Part shown: one piece after another, positions 1 to 7,445 of the stretch
Numbering within the stretch: the first letter of the stretch is position 1
How the letters are laid out: each line of letters begins with the position of its first letter
From: Victivallales bacterium
GTDB lineage: Bacteria; Verrucomicrobiota; Lentisphaeria; Victivallales; JAADHT01
Assembly: GCA_016930955.1 (NCBI GenBank)
Contig: JAFGFR010000333.1
Coordinates: 1 to 12,525 of the forward strand
Length of the DNA: 12,525 nucleotides
Direction: 5' to 3'
Notes under the pieces: model-generated
Told to the model about the DNA's origin: nothing
Databases searched by the model: none
Seen by the model: the letters and a program-made list of their open reading frames with translations, nothing else
Made by a program: the position numbers and the translations under genes

Positions 1-12
1 GAGGTTAGCGAA

Positions 13-63
13 GCGTCGGCCCCGAGCGAGCGTCGGCGAGCGACGGTTCTTGAGCGGAGCGAA
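13..63. repeat. Short GC-rich run of GAGCG / GCGTCGGC units
   Basis: The unit GCGTCGGC occurs at 13-20 and again at 30-37. GAGCGAGCG lies at 24-32, GGCGAGCGACGG at 35-46, and GAGCGGAGCGAA at 52-63. A small stem CGTCG/CGACG (31-35 with 41-45) can form. The run lies downstream of the kamA-like gene in otherwise AT-richer non-coding DNA. Similar low-complexity GAGCG-type runs occur between genes in many bacteria. I assign no function, and the window edge may cut the element. Confidence 0.4.
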
Positions 64-99
64 AGAAAATCCTCTCATTCCGACCATTTTTCTTGCCGT

Positions 100-124
100 T
101 TTTAGACTCAAAAAAAGTCTGAAA
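100..124 (-). terminator. Possible terminator hairpin after the mce operon
   Basis: The arms 100-108 and 116-124 pair over 9 bp, with one T-G wobble, around the 7-nt loop CAAAAAA. The hairpin begins 29 nt after the stop codon of the kamA-like gene, where an operon terminator would be expected. Against this, no clean U-tract follows the stem in the minus-strand transcript, because the T-run sits in the loop. The stem is also AT-rich and weak. It could equally be a 3' mRNA end-protecting hairpin or chance. Confidence 0.3.
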
Positions 125-153
125 TGCAGCGTCATGCATCTCCCTGTGAACGG

Positions 154-1236
154 TCAATTGGAACGACGGGAATTTGGCCATCTGAAATGACAGGGATTGA
201 TTTTTGGGTATTGGATGTAGGATCCGTCGAGTGCTTCGAATCCATGTGGTGTTGAGTAGTTTGGCATGAGTTGTATTTTTCCACCTCCGTGCGGGAGGTC
301 GAAAGCGAAGACGGGGGTTGCGATGGAGGATATTCTGTTTCTCAGCTCCTTGATGATTTGTATTCCCTTTTCGATGCCTGTCGCGAAATGAGAGTTTCCC
401 GTTACGGGGTCCACATGGAAGAGGTAAAGGGGCTTGATTCTGTTTCTGGCGAGTTTGAGGAACAGTTCCTCGAGGGTGTCTGGGGAGTCGTTTATATCTT
501 TCAGCAGGACGGTCTGGTTGACCATTGGCACGCCTTTTCTGACGAGTTTTGAGCATGCCTTCAGTGCTTGGGGTGTCAGTTCTCTGGGGTGGTTGAAATG
601 TGTGGCCATCCATAGATTCTGGGATTTGGCGAGTATATGCACTAGTCTGTCGTCGATGCGTGACGGCATGACCACCGGTATTCTTGATCCGACTCGGATG
701 ATCTCGATGGATTTGATTTGTGAGATACGGGAGAGGATTTGGCTGATTTTGCGATTTGGAAGAGTGAGGGGGTCGCCGCCTGAGATGAGTATCTCGTGGA
801 TTTTTGGTTTTTTGGCGAGGTATTCGCAGACATTATCGAGTTCATCTGAGCTGATTACGCTTTTTTTGGCGCCATTGCTCCAGATTCTTTTTCGCATGCA
901 GAATCTGCAGTGCACTGCGCAGGTGTTTGTGGTGATGAGCAGTGCCCGGTCGGCGTATCTATGGATGAGTCTCGGCACGGGCATTTGTCTTTCCTCGTCG
1001 AGCGGGTCATAGGTGCATTTAGAGTCTTGACGGGCAAGGTCGTCGGTTTCGCGAGTGTCTGGGATTATCTGCCTTGCCACGGGGTCGGAGGCGATTTTTT
1101 TCTCATCTGCGAGCGACATGTAGTATTTTGTGGCTTTGAAGGGGAAGATTTTTTCTGCATTCGCGGTGCCTTTGGCGAGTTTTGCGGGAATTTTGAAGGG
1201 TGATTCGGCGAGCTTGTCAATGATTTCAGGGTTCAT
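154..1236 (-). CDS. KamA-family radical SAM aminomutase (lysine 2,3-aminomutase / EpmB-like)
   Basis: This is a 360-aa radical SAM enzyme that probably converts lysine to beta-lysine using S-adenosylmethionine, a [4Fe-4S] cluster and PLP. The cluster motif CxxxCxxC is C106, C110, C113. R115 sits where lysine 2,3-aminomutase has the carboxylate-binding Arg. The PLP lysine is K320 in PHGGGK. D276 and D313 match by spacing the two Asp that hold the substrate side-chain amine. The DPL.E..MPVPRLIHRY stretch before the cluster is also typical of the family. The length is nearer EpmB (about 340 aa) than clostridial lysine aminomutase (about 416 aa). The frame stays open upstream to 1581, but ATG at 1236 overlaps the previous stop as ATGA, has AGGAG 8 nt upstream, and starts a family-like N-terminus. 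It is the last gene of a three-gene operon. No efp or epmA is in view, so free lysine or elongation factor P remain alternative substrates. Confidence 0.88.
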   Translation of the reverse strand: MNPEIIDKLAESPFKIPAKLAKGTANAEKIFPFKATKYYMSLADEKKIASDPVARQIIPDTRETDDLARQDSKCTYDPLDEERQMPVPRLIHRYADRALLITTNTCAVHCRFCMRKRIWSNGAKKSVISSDELDNVCEYLAKKPKIHEILISGGDPLTLPNRKISQILSRISQIKSIEIIRVGSRIPVVMPSRIDDRLVHILAKSQNLWMATHFNHPRELTPQALKACSKLVRKGVPMVNQTVLLKDINDSPDTLEELFLKLARNRIKPLYLFHVDPVTGNSHFATGIEKGIQIIKELRNRISSIATPVFAFDLPHGGGKIQLMPNYSTPHGFEALDGSYIQYPKINPCHFRWPNSRRSN

Positions 1237-3089
1237 TCGCCTGTCTCCTGCCTGATGAGTCTCAGGGCCTTGGTGATTTTGTTTTGCCCTGGCTTGATTT
1301 CGAGTGAGCGTTTCCACATGTTTCTGGCCTCGGCCCGACGTGAGTTTGTGGCGAGAATCCCGCCGAGTGTGTTGTAGATGTCGGGGTCTTGTGAGCCGAG
1401 GCTTATCAGGTGTCTGAAGTCTGCCTCGGCGAGGTCGAATTTTTTCAATGCTGTGTGGTAGTATGCTCTGTTGGTTATTGCGCTGACGTATTCCGGGTAT
1501 ATTTCCAGGGCTTTGTCGCATGCCAGGACTGCCTCCTCCAGCATGTCTGCATTGGCGAGTGAGACTGCAAGGTTGTTCCATGTCTTCACGCTATGTGGAG
1601 CTGTCTTCACGCCTTTTGCCGCGATACTGTCCTGGCTGTCCCAATCGGCGCATCGAACCCAGACCCTTGGGATTGCTGCCGCGACGGCGACGGCGAAGAC
1701 TGCCACGGGGATGAACGTTGCGGCGTGGAGTTTCTGCGAGACTCGCAGAACTGCTATTGCGGCGATGCAGCAAAGCCATGCCACGGGGGAGTAGAAAGTT
1801 CTTTCCCCGAATATTGTCCCGGTGCACATGATGAAATTGCCTGCGGGCAGAATCGAGAGCACGTATGCGAGGTACAGGAATGCAATTCGTGCTCTTTGGC
1901 GTGGGAGCATGGCGAAAAGTGAGGCGGGGACTGCCGAGAACATAAAAAGCGCGAATAATGCATAAGGGTCTGCGAAGTTCGCAACAGGCGTTATTTGTGC
2001 GTATGAGTAGTCATGGGAGAGTTTTGCCGGCCAGAAGAATTTTGTCAATGCGATTCCTTGTACTTTTGTGGCGGTGATTATTCTGACTGACAATGGCTCC
2101 CCTATCAGTGGGTTGTCAATCCATTGTTTTGCCCCTGGGTCTGGGAGTGTCGAGTCTGCCAATGATGTCCTCATGTAGAATGATATGGCAATAACCAGAA
2201 TGAAGGATGCATAGACGGGGGCGAGCTGCATGGCGCGTTTATTTATGATGTTCATTGACAATTTTTGTTTGTTCTGTTTGTTGAGCATGCAGTCGTACAT
2301 GATGCAGAGGGGCAGGAGCACGATCCCGCTTTCCTTGGAGGCGAATGCGAGGAAGAGGCATGCGGGTGGCAGAATGGCCTGGGCTGCTTTTCTGAAGGTT
2401 CTGGAGGCAATTTCAAAACTTCCCGTGGCTGTTCGGCCTGTTATTTTGGATGCGAGGCCACGCCGATGCGGGCACAGGCAGTTGATGGCATGCAACAGCC
2501 ATTTCGCCGCACCGTCTGCCGCGCCTGCGCTCCCAACGCGGTTCACGCTGAGTTTTGAGACTGGCTCTCTTGATTTGCCTTTTGGGATCGAGGTTTGGAG
2601 TTGTATATGCGTTATGAGTCCTGCGAGGACGAATGCCAGGGAAAGTAGCTCGGCCCTGCCTGTGGCTGGAATTACCGCCTCGGAAATGAAGGGATGGACG
2701 GAGAACAGCATTGCGGCGAGAAATGATGCGAGGAATCCCATTCTGAGTTTGTTTGCGAGTTTGAGTATCATGAGTGAGACGGTGATATGCAGGAGGAGGT
2801 TGACGGCACGGAATCCTGGGGAGAACATTCCGGTGATTCTTGAGTTCAGGAGGAATGACGTCAATGTTATCGGCCTGTACTGTCCGATGCTCATGCCTTC
2901 TCGCCAGTATGTCCGGTGCCAGCAGTCGGAGAGACGAGTTGCCGGGCTGCTGTAGAACGTGTCGCTTTCGACTAGACCGATGTCGTCGAATGCGAAGCCT
3001 CCCCCCAGGCCTGGGAAGTATGCGATAGATGCCGCTGAGGCTATCATGAACGGTGCGAGGATTCTAGCGAGCTTATGTTTGAGTTTCAC
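1233..3089 (-). CDS. TMTC-like (DUF1736) membrane glycosyltransferase with C-terminal TPRs
   Basis: This 618-aa polytopic membrane protein resembles the TMTC/DUF1736 family of GT-C enzymes, which use lipid-linked sugars on the outer face of the membrane. Family marks are FAFDD (D35, D36) after the first TM helix, YRPIT near 71-75, FSVHPFISEAV followed by GRAELLS near 129-150, SKESG at 251-255, LSHDYSY near 357-363, and GERTFYSP at 428-435. About ten hydrophobic segments run to residue 475. Two to three TPR units follow at about 498-610. Residues 165-240 form a long basic, hydrophilic insert that is not usual at this point. The start codon is GTG, 11 nt after the mce stop, with no clear Shine-Dalgarno, so it may rely on translational coupling. 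The 3' end overlaps the kamA-like start by 4 nt. The family is fairly certain; donor and acceptor are unknown. Confidence 0.8.
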   Translation of the reverse strand: MKLKHKLARILAPFMIASAASIAYFPGLGGGFAFDDIGLVESDTFYSSPATRLSDCWHRTYWREGMSIGQYRPITLTSFLLNSRITGMFSPGFRAVNLLLHITVSLMILKLANKLRMGFLASFLAAMLFSVHPFISEAVIPATGRAELLSLAFVLAGLITHIQLQTSIPKGKSREPVSKLSVNRVGSAGAADGAAKWLLHAINCLCPHRRGLASKITGRTATGSFEIASRTFRKAAQAILPPACLFLAFASKESGIVLLPLCIMYDCMLNKQNKQKLSMNIINKRAMQLAPVYASFILVIAISFYMRTSLADSTLPDPGAKQWIDNPLIGEPLSVRIITATKVQGIALTKFFWPAKLSHDYSYAQITPVANFADPYALFALFMFSAVPASLFAMLPRQRARIAFLYLAYVLSILPAGNFIMCTGTIFGERTFYSPVAWLCCIAAIAVLRVSQKLHAATFIPVAVFAVAVAAAIPRVWVRCADWDSQDSIAAKGVKTAPHSVKTWNNLAVSLANADMLEEAVLACDKALEIYPEYVSAITNRAYYHTALKKFDLAEADFRHLISLGSQDPDIYNTLGGILATNSRRAEARNMWKRSLEIKPGQNKITKALRLIRQETGE

Positions 3090-3100
3090 GCTCGGAAGTT

Positions 3101-4096
3101 CTATCTTGGTTGCTTGCCGCGGACGATGGAGCTTGGGTCCTCATCGAGTGCCCTGGCCAGTTCGGAAATGGAGTCGAGGGTATTGTCCAGTTTCCGCAAT
3201 GTGAAGGATATCTCGTCCTTTAGCTCGCGTAGTGCGGCGGATGTATCGGCGACTTTCGCCTTGCTTATTTGTTTCTCAGCGTTGGCGGAGAGAGTCCTGA
3301 CAGAATTGAGGGTTTCCTGCAGCTCGGTGGCGATTTGCTCGATGCGTTCATCGGAGAGGGTCTGGTTAAGGTTAGAGGTTATGGTATCGAGATTTTCGGC
3401 CACGGAGTTGATCTTGGCGATCATTTCGGTGATTTTGGGGTCGCCGAGTAGTTTTTTAGCCTCGCCGAGGGTCTCGGTGATTTCCCCGGAGAGATTTTGG
3501 AAGTCGATGCTTGCGATTCTGGAGAGAGCCATGGTGAAGCTGGTTCTGAGGCCTGATAGCAGCGATGGGGTCGAGGGGACGAAGAGTGTGGACTCGTCTG
3601 GGATCAGCTGGTCTGTCTTGACGGTCTTTCCCTCGATGGTATAGACGACCGGGTTCATGAATGGGTCATGAGGGAGGGTTTTGATTTTGTCGGGTGGGAG
3701 GTAGTCCATCTCCACGTACTTCATTCCAGTGATTCCCTGCAGCTCCAGCCTGCATCTTAGGCCTTTCATGACCTCGAACTTGAGGTGTTTGAAGAAGTCC
3801 ACCGGCTCGTCGCCGCTCCGGGTGGGCTGTATGGCGGAAGGAAGGGCCTGCATGTCCACTCTTATGAAGTTGTCGCTTGGTCGGATTAAGATTTTGGTGA
3901 CCTTTCCTATCGTGACACCGCGGAACTTGACAGGCGAGCCGATGTCGAGGCCCTGGACGCTCTCGTCAAAATAGGTTATGAAGTTGATTTTCGGCTGGAG
4001 AGCCTCGGAAAGCCCAAGCATGAGGATGCCCATGATAAAAAGGGCCACTCCGGTAAGGACAAAAATCCCCAATTTGTACTTGTTTGCCTCAATCAT
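3101..4096 (-). CDS. MCE-family (MlaD/PqiB-like) lipid transport substrate-binding protein
   Basis: This 331-aa protein has a short cytoplasmic N-terminus, one TM anchor at about 8-28 and an MCE domain at about 38-132. The domain core is seen as a YFDES..GLDIGSPVKFRGV.IGKV pattern and the later LQGITGMKYVEMD strand. A long helical, coiled-coil-prone stretch (about 195-318) follows. The tail, DPSSIVRGK, resembles the ends of many MCE proteins. In known systems MCE proteins form hexameric rings that carry lipids between inner and outer membranes, together with an MlaE-type permease and MlaF-type ATPase. Neither partner is in this window, so this is an orphan MCE gene or is served from elsewhere. 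It is the first gene of the minus-strand operon. The ATG at 4096 has no Shine-Dalgarno; a promoter close upstream could give a nearly leaderless message. Confidence 0.87.
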   Translation of the reverse strand: MIEANKYKLGIFVLTGVALFIMGILMLGLSEALQPKINFITYFDESVQGLDIGSPVKFRGVTIGKVTKILIRPSDNFIRVDMQALPSAIQPTRSGDEPVDFFKHLKFEVMKGLRCRLELQGITGMKYVEMDYLPPDKIKTLPHDPFMNPVVYTIEGKTVKTDQLIPDESTLFVPSTPSLLSGLRTSFTMALSRIASIDFQNLSGEITETLGEAKKLLGDPKITEMIAKINSVAENLDTITSNLNQTLSDERIEQIATELQETLNSVRTLSANAEKQISKAKVADTSAALRELKDEISFTLRKLDNTLDSISELARALDEDPSSIVRGKQPR

Positions 4097-4243
4097 GTTT
4101 GTAATATTGCTGTTTTGGAATAAATTTCAAGTGAATTTGCGGGCCGAGGGCATCGTGTTTTTGGCTGTAGGCGTGGAATGTCTGCGTGTCTTGATTTATG
4201 CGGGGCGGCAAATCGAAGTTGAAATATAAGGATTTATACAGAG
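4097..4243. other. Divergent intergenic region between the mce operon and clpC
   Basis: This 147-bp gap separates two divergent starts and must hold or adjoin promoters for both. The mce side is AT-rich and has candidate boxes. On the clpC side, TTGATT (4191-4196) and TATAAG (4225-4230) are visible but 28 nt apart, too far for one sigma-70 promoter. I see no CIRCE inverted repeat (HrcA) and no CtsR-type heptad repeat, so the usual heat-shock operators of Gram-positive clpC genes are not evident. AAGGA at 4228-4232 may be the clpC Shine-Dalgarno, 11 nt before its ATG. Confidence 0.5.
4101..4130 (-). promoter_or_regulatory. Possible promoter of the mce operon
   Basis: Read on the minus strand, TTGAAA (4130-4125) is followed after 16 nt by AATATT (4108-4103), or after 18 nt by TATTAC (4106-4101). 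Both are partial matches to sigma-70 boxes. Initiation about 7 nt downstream would fall at or next to the ATG at 4096, which itself lacks a Shine-Dalgarno. The boxes lie in the AT-rich half of the 147-bp divergent region. This is a match by eye only. Confidence 0.35.
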
Positions 4244-6778
4244 ATGTCTGATAACGGGAATGCAGGGATGAACAACCTGACGCCTCGGGCGCGGCAGGTT
4301 TTGGTGCTTTCGCGCAAGGAGGCGGCGAGGTTGAACCATGACTATGTTGGCTCTGAGCACTTGCTTCTTGGCCTGATAGGGTTGGGTGAGGGAGTTGCGG
4401 TCGAGGTACTCCGTTCGATGGGGTTGAATCTGGAGAACCTCAGGATTGAGGTTGAGAAGAGCTCCGGCTCTGGCGGCGGGACTTTAACGGAGGGCGAGCT
4501 TCCGTTGTCGCCCAGGCTCAAGAAGTTGCTTGTGATAGCCGCCAGGGAGGCGAAGGCTTTGAACTTCAACTTTATAGGGACGGAGCATCTTCTTCTGGCG
4601 ATCCTCCGGGAGGGCGAGAGTGTGGCGGCGAGGATACTTAGGAACCTTGATGTTGACATAGACAAGGTTAAGGCGGAGGTGATAAAGGCGCTTGATCCGG
4701 ATTTTCTTCCTGATCATCAGGGTGGCGTGCCTCAGGGTGCCTCCGGGAAGGGGAAGAACCCCGATGAGATGCCGGCGCTGAAGGCTTTCGGCAGGGATTT
4801 GACGGAGATGGCGGAGAAGAACGAGCTTGATCCGGTGATAGGGAGGGTCAAAGAGATAGAGCGTCTGATCCAGGTGTTGTGCAGGCGCACGAAGAACAAT
4901 CCTGTCCTGATAGGCGAGGCTGGTGTTGGCAAGACTGCGATAGTGGAAGGTTTGGCGATAGCGATAGCGTGCAGGAAGGTGCCTGAGATACTTTCCGGGA
5001 AGAGGGTTTTCGCGCTGGATTTGCCGCTTATGATAGCCGGGACCAAGTACCGTGGGCAGTTCGAGGAGCGGATCAAGGCAGTGATGGACGAGATCCGCAA
5101 CTCCCGGAAGGTGATACTGTTCATGGACGAGCTGCACACGATAGTTGGAGCCGGAGGGGCCGAGGGTGCGATGGATGCATCGAACATAATCAAGCCTGCC
5201 CTGTCGCGCGGGGAGCTTCAGAGCATTGGTGCCACAACTATGGACGAGTACCGCAAGTACATCGAGAAGGATTCCGCGCTGGAGCGGCGTTTCCAGCCGA
5301 TCATAGTAAATCCGCCGTCTGTTGAGGAGACGTTTGAGATACTGAAGGGTCTTGCACCGCACTACGAGAGGCATCATAATGTGGTTTATGCCCCGGAAGC
5401 CCTTATGAGTGCTGCGAAGCTATCTGACCGTTACATGAGCGGGCGGTTTCTTCCCGACAAGGCGATAGACCTTGTTGACGAGGCCGGTGCGCGTTCGCGC
5501 ATACGTGCGACATCTGAGCCGTTGGACACGAGCGAGTTGGAGAAGAAGATCGCCGGTGCCCGCGAGCGCAAGGAGAAGGCTGTGGCGGATCAGATGTACG
5601 AGGAGGCCGCCGGCTGCCGCGACGAAGAGAAGAGGCTTAAAGCCGAGCTTGAGGACTTCATTGCAAAAAGGCGCAAAGAGAACGACGACACCAAACCCTC
5701 GATCGGTGCGGTTGAGATAACTGAGATAGTTTCGAGCTTGACCGGGATACCTGTGAGGCAGATGGAGGAGCAGGAGAACAAGCGTCTTTTGCGTATGGAG
5801 GATGAGATATCGAGGAAGGTTGTTGGGCAGGACGAGGCTGTAGGTGCGATATCGAGGACTCTTCGCAGGTCTCGGGCAGACCTGAAGGATCCTCGGCGGC
5901 CGATAGGCTCGTTTATTTTCCTCGGGCCGACAGGGGTGGGCAAGACGCTTTTGGCGAAAGCCCTGACTGAGTTTATCTTCGGTGATTGTGACGCACTGAT
6001 CCAGGTTGACATGTCCGAGTATATGGAGAAGTTCAATGTCAGCCGTCTGATCGGTTCCCCTCCGGGATATGTCGGGCACGATGAGGGTGGTCAGCTGACT
6101 GAGAGGGTCAGGAGGCGGCCCTACTCTGTGGTTCTTTTTGACGAGGTTGAGAAGGCGCATCCCGACGTGATGCACATGCTGCTGCAGATACTTGAGGAGG
6201 GTAAGATAACTGACAGCCTTGGGAGGAGTGTTGACTTCAGGAACACGATAGTGATTATGACTAGCAACATAGGTGCCGACAAGACTGCCTCGGGAGGCGC
6301 GTTGGGTTTCAGCCGGGGGGGCTCGGAGGACTCCTACATCAAACTGAAGGAGCGTCTGATGGATTCTGCGAAGAAATTCTTTCGTCCGGAGTTTGTCAAC
6401 CGGGTTGACGATATAATCATCTTCCGCAGGCTCGCTGAAAAGGATTTGAGAAAGATAGTCGGCTTGGAGTTGGATGAGATCGCGAAGAGGACGGCGCATC
6501 ATGGGATATCGCTTAAGCTCACGCCTTCTGCGGTGTCTTTCATAATCGAGACGGGTTACAAGCCGGAGTACGGTGCGAGGGCGTTGAGGAGGGCATGCGA
6601 GCGCCACATAGAGGATCCTCTTGCGGAGGAGATCTTGAAGGGCAACATCAAGTCTGGTCAGACAGTAAGGGTGACAGTGGACAACAAGAAGGTCTTGTTT
6701 TTTTCGGAGGGAGAGGTTTCCGACGGGTCAAGGCGGGGCAGGAAGAGTGTTGAAAAGATGTCCGGGTCGACTCCCTGA
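4244..6778 (+). CDS. clpC: ClpC-type AAA+ unfoldase of the Clp protease
   Basis: This 844-aa Hsp100 protein is the usual ClpC length. It unfolds proteins and feeds them to the ClpP peptidase in the cytoplasm. In order: two Clp N repeats (about 12-150), the first AAA+ domain with Walker A GEAGVGKT (224-231), Walker B ending D295-E296 and Arg fingers R348/R349, then a middle coiled coil with a UVR segment (about 432-468). The second AAA+ domain has GPTGVGKT (561-568), Walker B D633-E634 and R720, and is followed by the Clp D2-small domain. LGF at 687-689 sits where the ClpP-docking loop is expected, so this is ClpC rather than the disaggregase ClpB. The ATG at 4244 has a weak AAGGA 11 nt upstream. 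Met9, at 4268, would give a start more like other ClpC proteins and cannot be excluded. No ctsR, mcsA or mcsB is next to it. It heads a plus-strand run of envelope and signalling genes. Confidence 0.96.
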   Translation: MSDNGNAGMNNLTPRARQVLVLSRKEAARLNHDYVGSEHLLLGLIGLGEGVAVEVLRSMGLNLENLRIEVEKSSGSGGGTLTEGELPLSPRLKKLLVIAAREAKALNFNFIGTEHLLLAILREGESVAARILRNLDVDIDKVKAEVIKALDPDFLPDHQGGVPQGASGKGKNPDEMPALKAFGRDLTEMAEKNELDPVIGRVKEIERLIQVLCRRTKNNPVLIGEAGVGKTAIVEGLAIAIACRKVPEILSGKRVFALDLPLMIAGTKYRGQFEERIKAVMDEIRNSRKVILFMDELHTIVGAGGAEGAMDASNIIKPALSRGELQSIGATTMDEYRKYIEKDSALERRFQPIIVNPPSVEETFEILKGLAPHYERHHNVVYAPEALMSAAKLSDRYMSGRFLPDKAIDLVDEAGARSRIRATSEPLDTSELEKKIAGARERKEKAVADQMYEEAAGCRDEEKRLKAELEDFIAKRRKENDDTKPSIGAVEITEIVSSLTGIPVRQMEEQENKRLLRMEDEISRKVVGQDEAVGAISRTLRRSRADLKDPRRPIGSFIFLGPTGVGKTLLAKALTEFIFGDCDALIQVDMSEYMEKFNVSRLIGSPPGYVGHDEGGQLTERVRRRPYSVVLFDEVEKAHPDVMHMLLQILEEGKITDSLGRSVDFRNTIVIMTSNIGADKTASGGALGFSRGGSEDSYIKLKERLMDSAKKFFRPEFVNRVDDIIIFRRLAEKDLRKIVGLELDEIAKRTAHHGISLKLTPSAVSFIIETGYKPEYGARALRRACERHIEDPLAEEILKGNIKSGQTVRVTVDNKKVLFFSEGEVSDGSRRGRKSVEKMSGSTP

Positions 6779-6820
6779 CGTGAGGCGTGAACTCCAGACA
6801 GGGTTAACGAGGAGAAGGAT

Positions 6821-7402
6821 GTGAAGAAAGGGATAGTGCTTATAGTCGTCGGGGTTGTCGTGATGGTCCTGGGTTTTGGAGCCCCTCTTTTATTTTTGTT
6901 TCCCCTTCTTATGGGCGGTGGTGATGATCAGTTCATTGTGCCTGGCTCCAAGGAGATTGTGATTGAGAAGGGTGGCACCTATTATTTGTGGCATGACTAC
7001 AAGACGGTGTTTGACAATCGGACGTTCTCGAACGACGAGTCCATACCCGACAACGTGCGTGTTGAAATGATAGATTTGTCGGACAACAGCGTATTGGATT
7101 TGACGCCCTACACGTCTATGAGCTCGAAAAGTCCTTCTGCTGCCAAAAGGACTATAGGTTACTATACTTTGAAAGAGGGCCGGTACGATCTCAGGGTTGA
7201 CGGTGACTGTTCGCCGATGGTTTTTTCGTTGGACAGTGGGGTAGGGGGAACGTTGGCGATGGTTTTCATCGGGATTGGGGTCGCCTTTGTCATGATGATT
7301 ATTTCATTTGCGCTGACTGTCGCGGGCATAGTCTTTCTGGTCAAGAGTTTCGTGTCCGGCGAAATAAGCCCCACTGGTCAGGCGGCATCCCAGGCAAGTT
7401 GA
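6821..7402 (+). CDS. Hypothetical two-TM membrane protein with extracytoplasmic domain
   Basis: I do not recognise this 193-aa protein as a named family. It begins with Lys-Lys, then a long TM helix (about 4-31). An extracytoplasmic segment of about 110 residues follows, then a second TM helix (about 143-175) and a short Ser/Ala-rich tail. The middle part has a beta-rich look: a VPGS stretch at 40-43, alternating hydrophobic residues, and GYYTLKEGRYDLRV near 113-126. This resembles small beta-sandwich segments in uncharacterised two-TM proteins that carry a VPGS and a GxYxL strand. There is one lone Cys (C130) and no catalytic signature. The start is GTG, with AGGAG at 6810-6814 and AAGGA at 6815-6819; an ATG two bases earlier is out of frame and meets a stop at once. 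It lies 42 nt after clpC and 43 nt before the Ser/Thr kinase, so co-transcription is likely. Confidence 0.82.
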   Translation: MKKGIVLIVVGVVVMVLGFGAPLLFLFPLLMGGGDDQFIVPGSKEIVIEKGGTYYLWHDYKTVFDNRTFSNDESIPDNVRVEMIDLSDNSVLDLTPYTSMSSKSPSAAKRTIGYYTLKEGRYDLRVDGDCSPMVFSLDSGVGGTLAMVFIGIGVAFVMMIISFALTVAGIVFLVKSFVSGEISPTGQAASQAS

Positions 7403-7445
7403 TGACAAATTGATCTAGGCCTACTGAAACAGGATATTCTGAGAG

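Noticed and set aside
434..1012. 192-codon open frame on the plus strand inside the kamA-like gene
   Set aside because: It is antisense to the CxxxCxxC and substrate-site region, and no family is seen.
1237..1581. Upstream extension of the kamA-like reading frame, giving a 475-aa protein
   Set aside because: The extra 115 residues are basic, low in pattern and antisense-like to no family. They lie wholly inside the TMTC-like gene, while ATG 1236 has a ribosome site and the ATGA overlap.
2230..2955. 241-codon open frame on the plus strand inside the TMTC-like gene
   Set aside because: The opposite strand encodes conserved TMTC-like motifs, while this translation has no motif.
4097..4243. CIRCE or CtsR operator before clpC
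   Set aside because: I looked for the TTAGCACTC/GAGTGCTAA inverted repeat and a CtsR heptad direct repeat and found neither.
4484..5377. 297-codon open frame on the minus strand inside clpC
   Set aside because: It has the same shadow character and no recognisable motif.
5420..6607. 395-codon open frame on the minus strand inside clpC
   Set aside because: It is antisense to a fully conserved clpC segment. Its translation is rich in Arg, Pro and Leu, with no domain and no ribosome site, so it is a shadow of codon use.
7416..7423. 8-bp palindrome TAGGCCTA between the hypothetical gene and the kinase gene
   Set aside because: It is too short and occurs once; nothing marks it as an operator.
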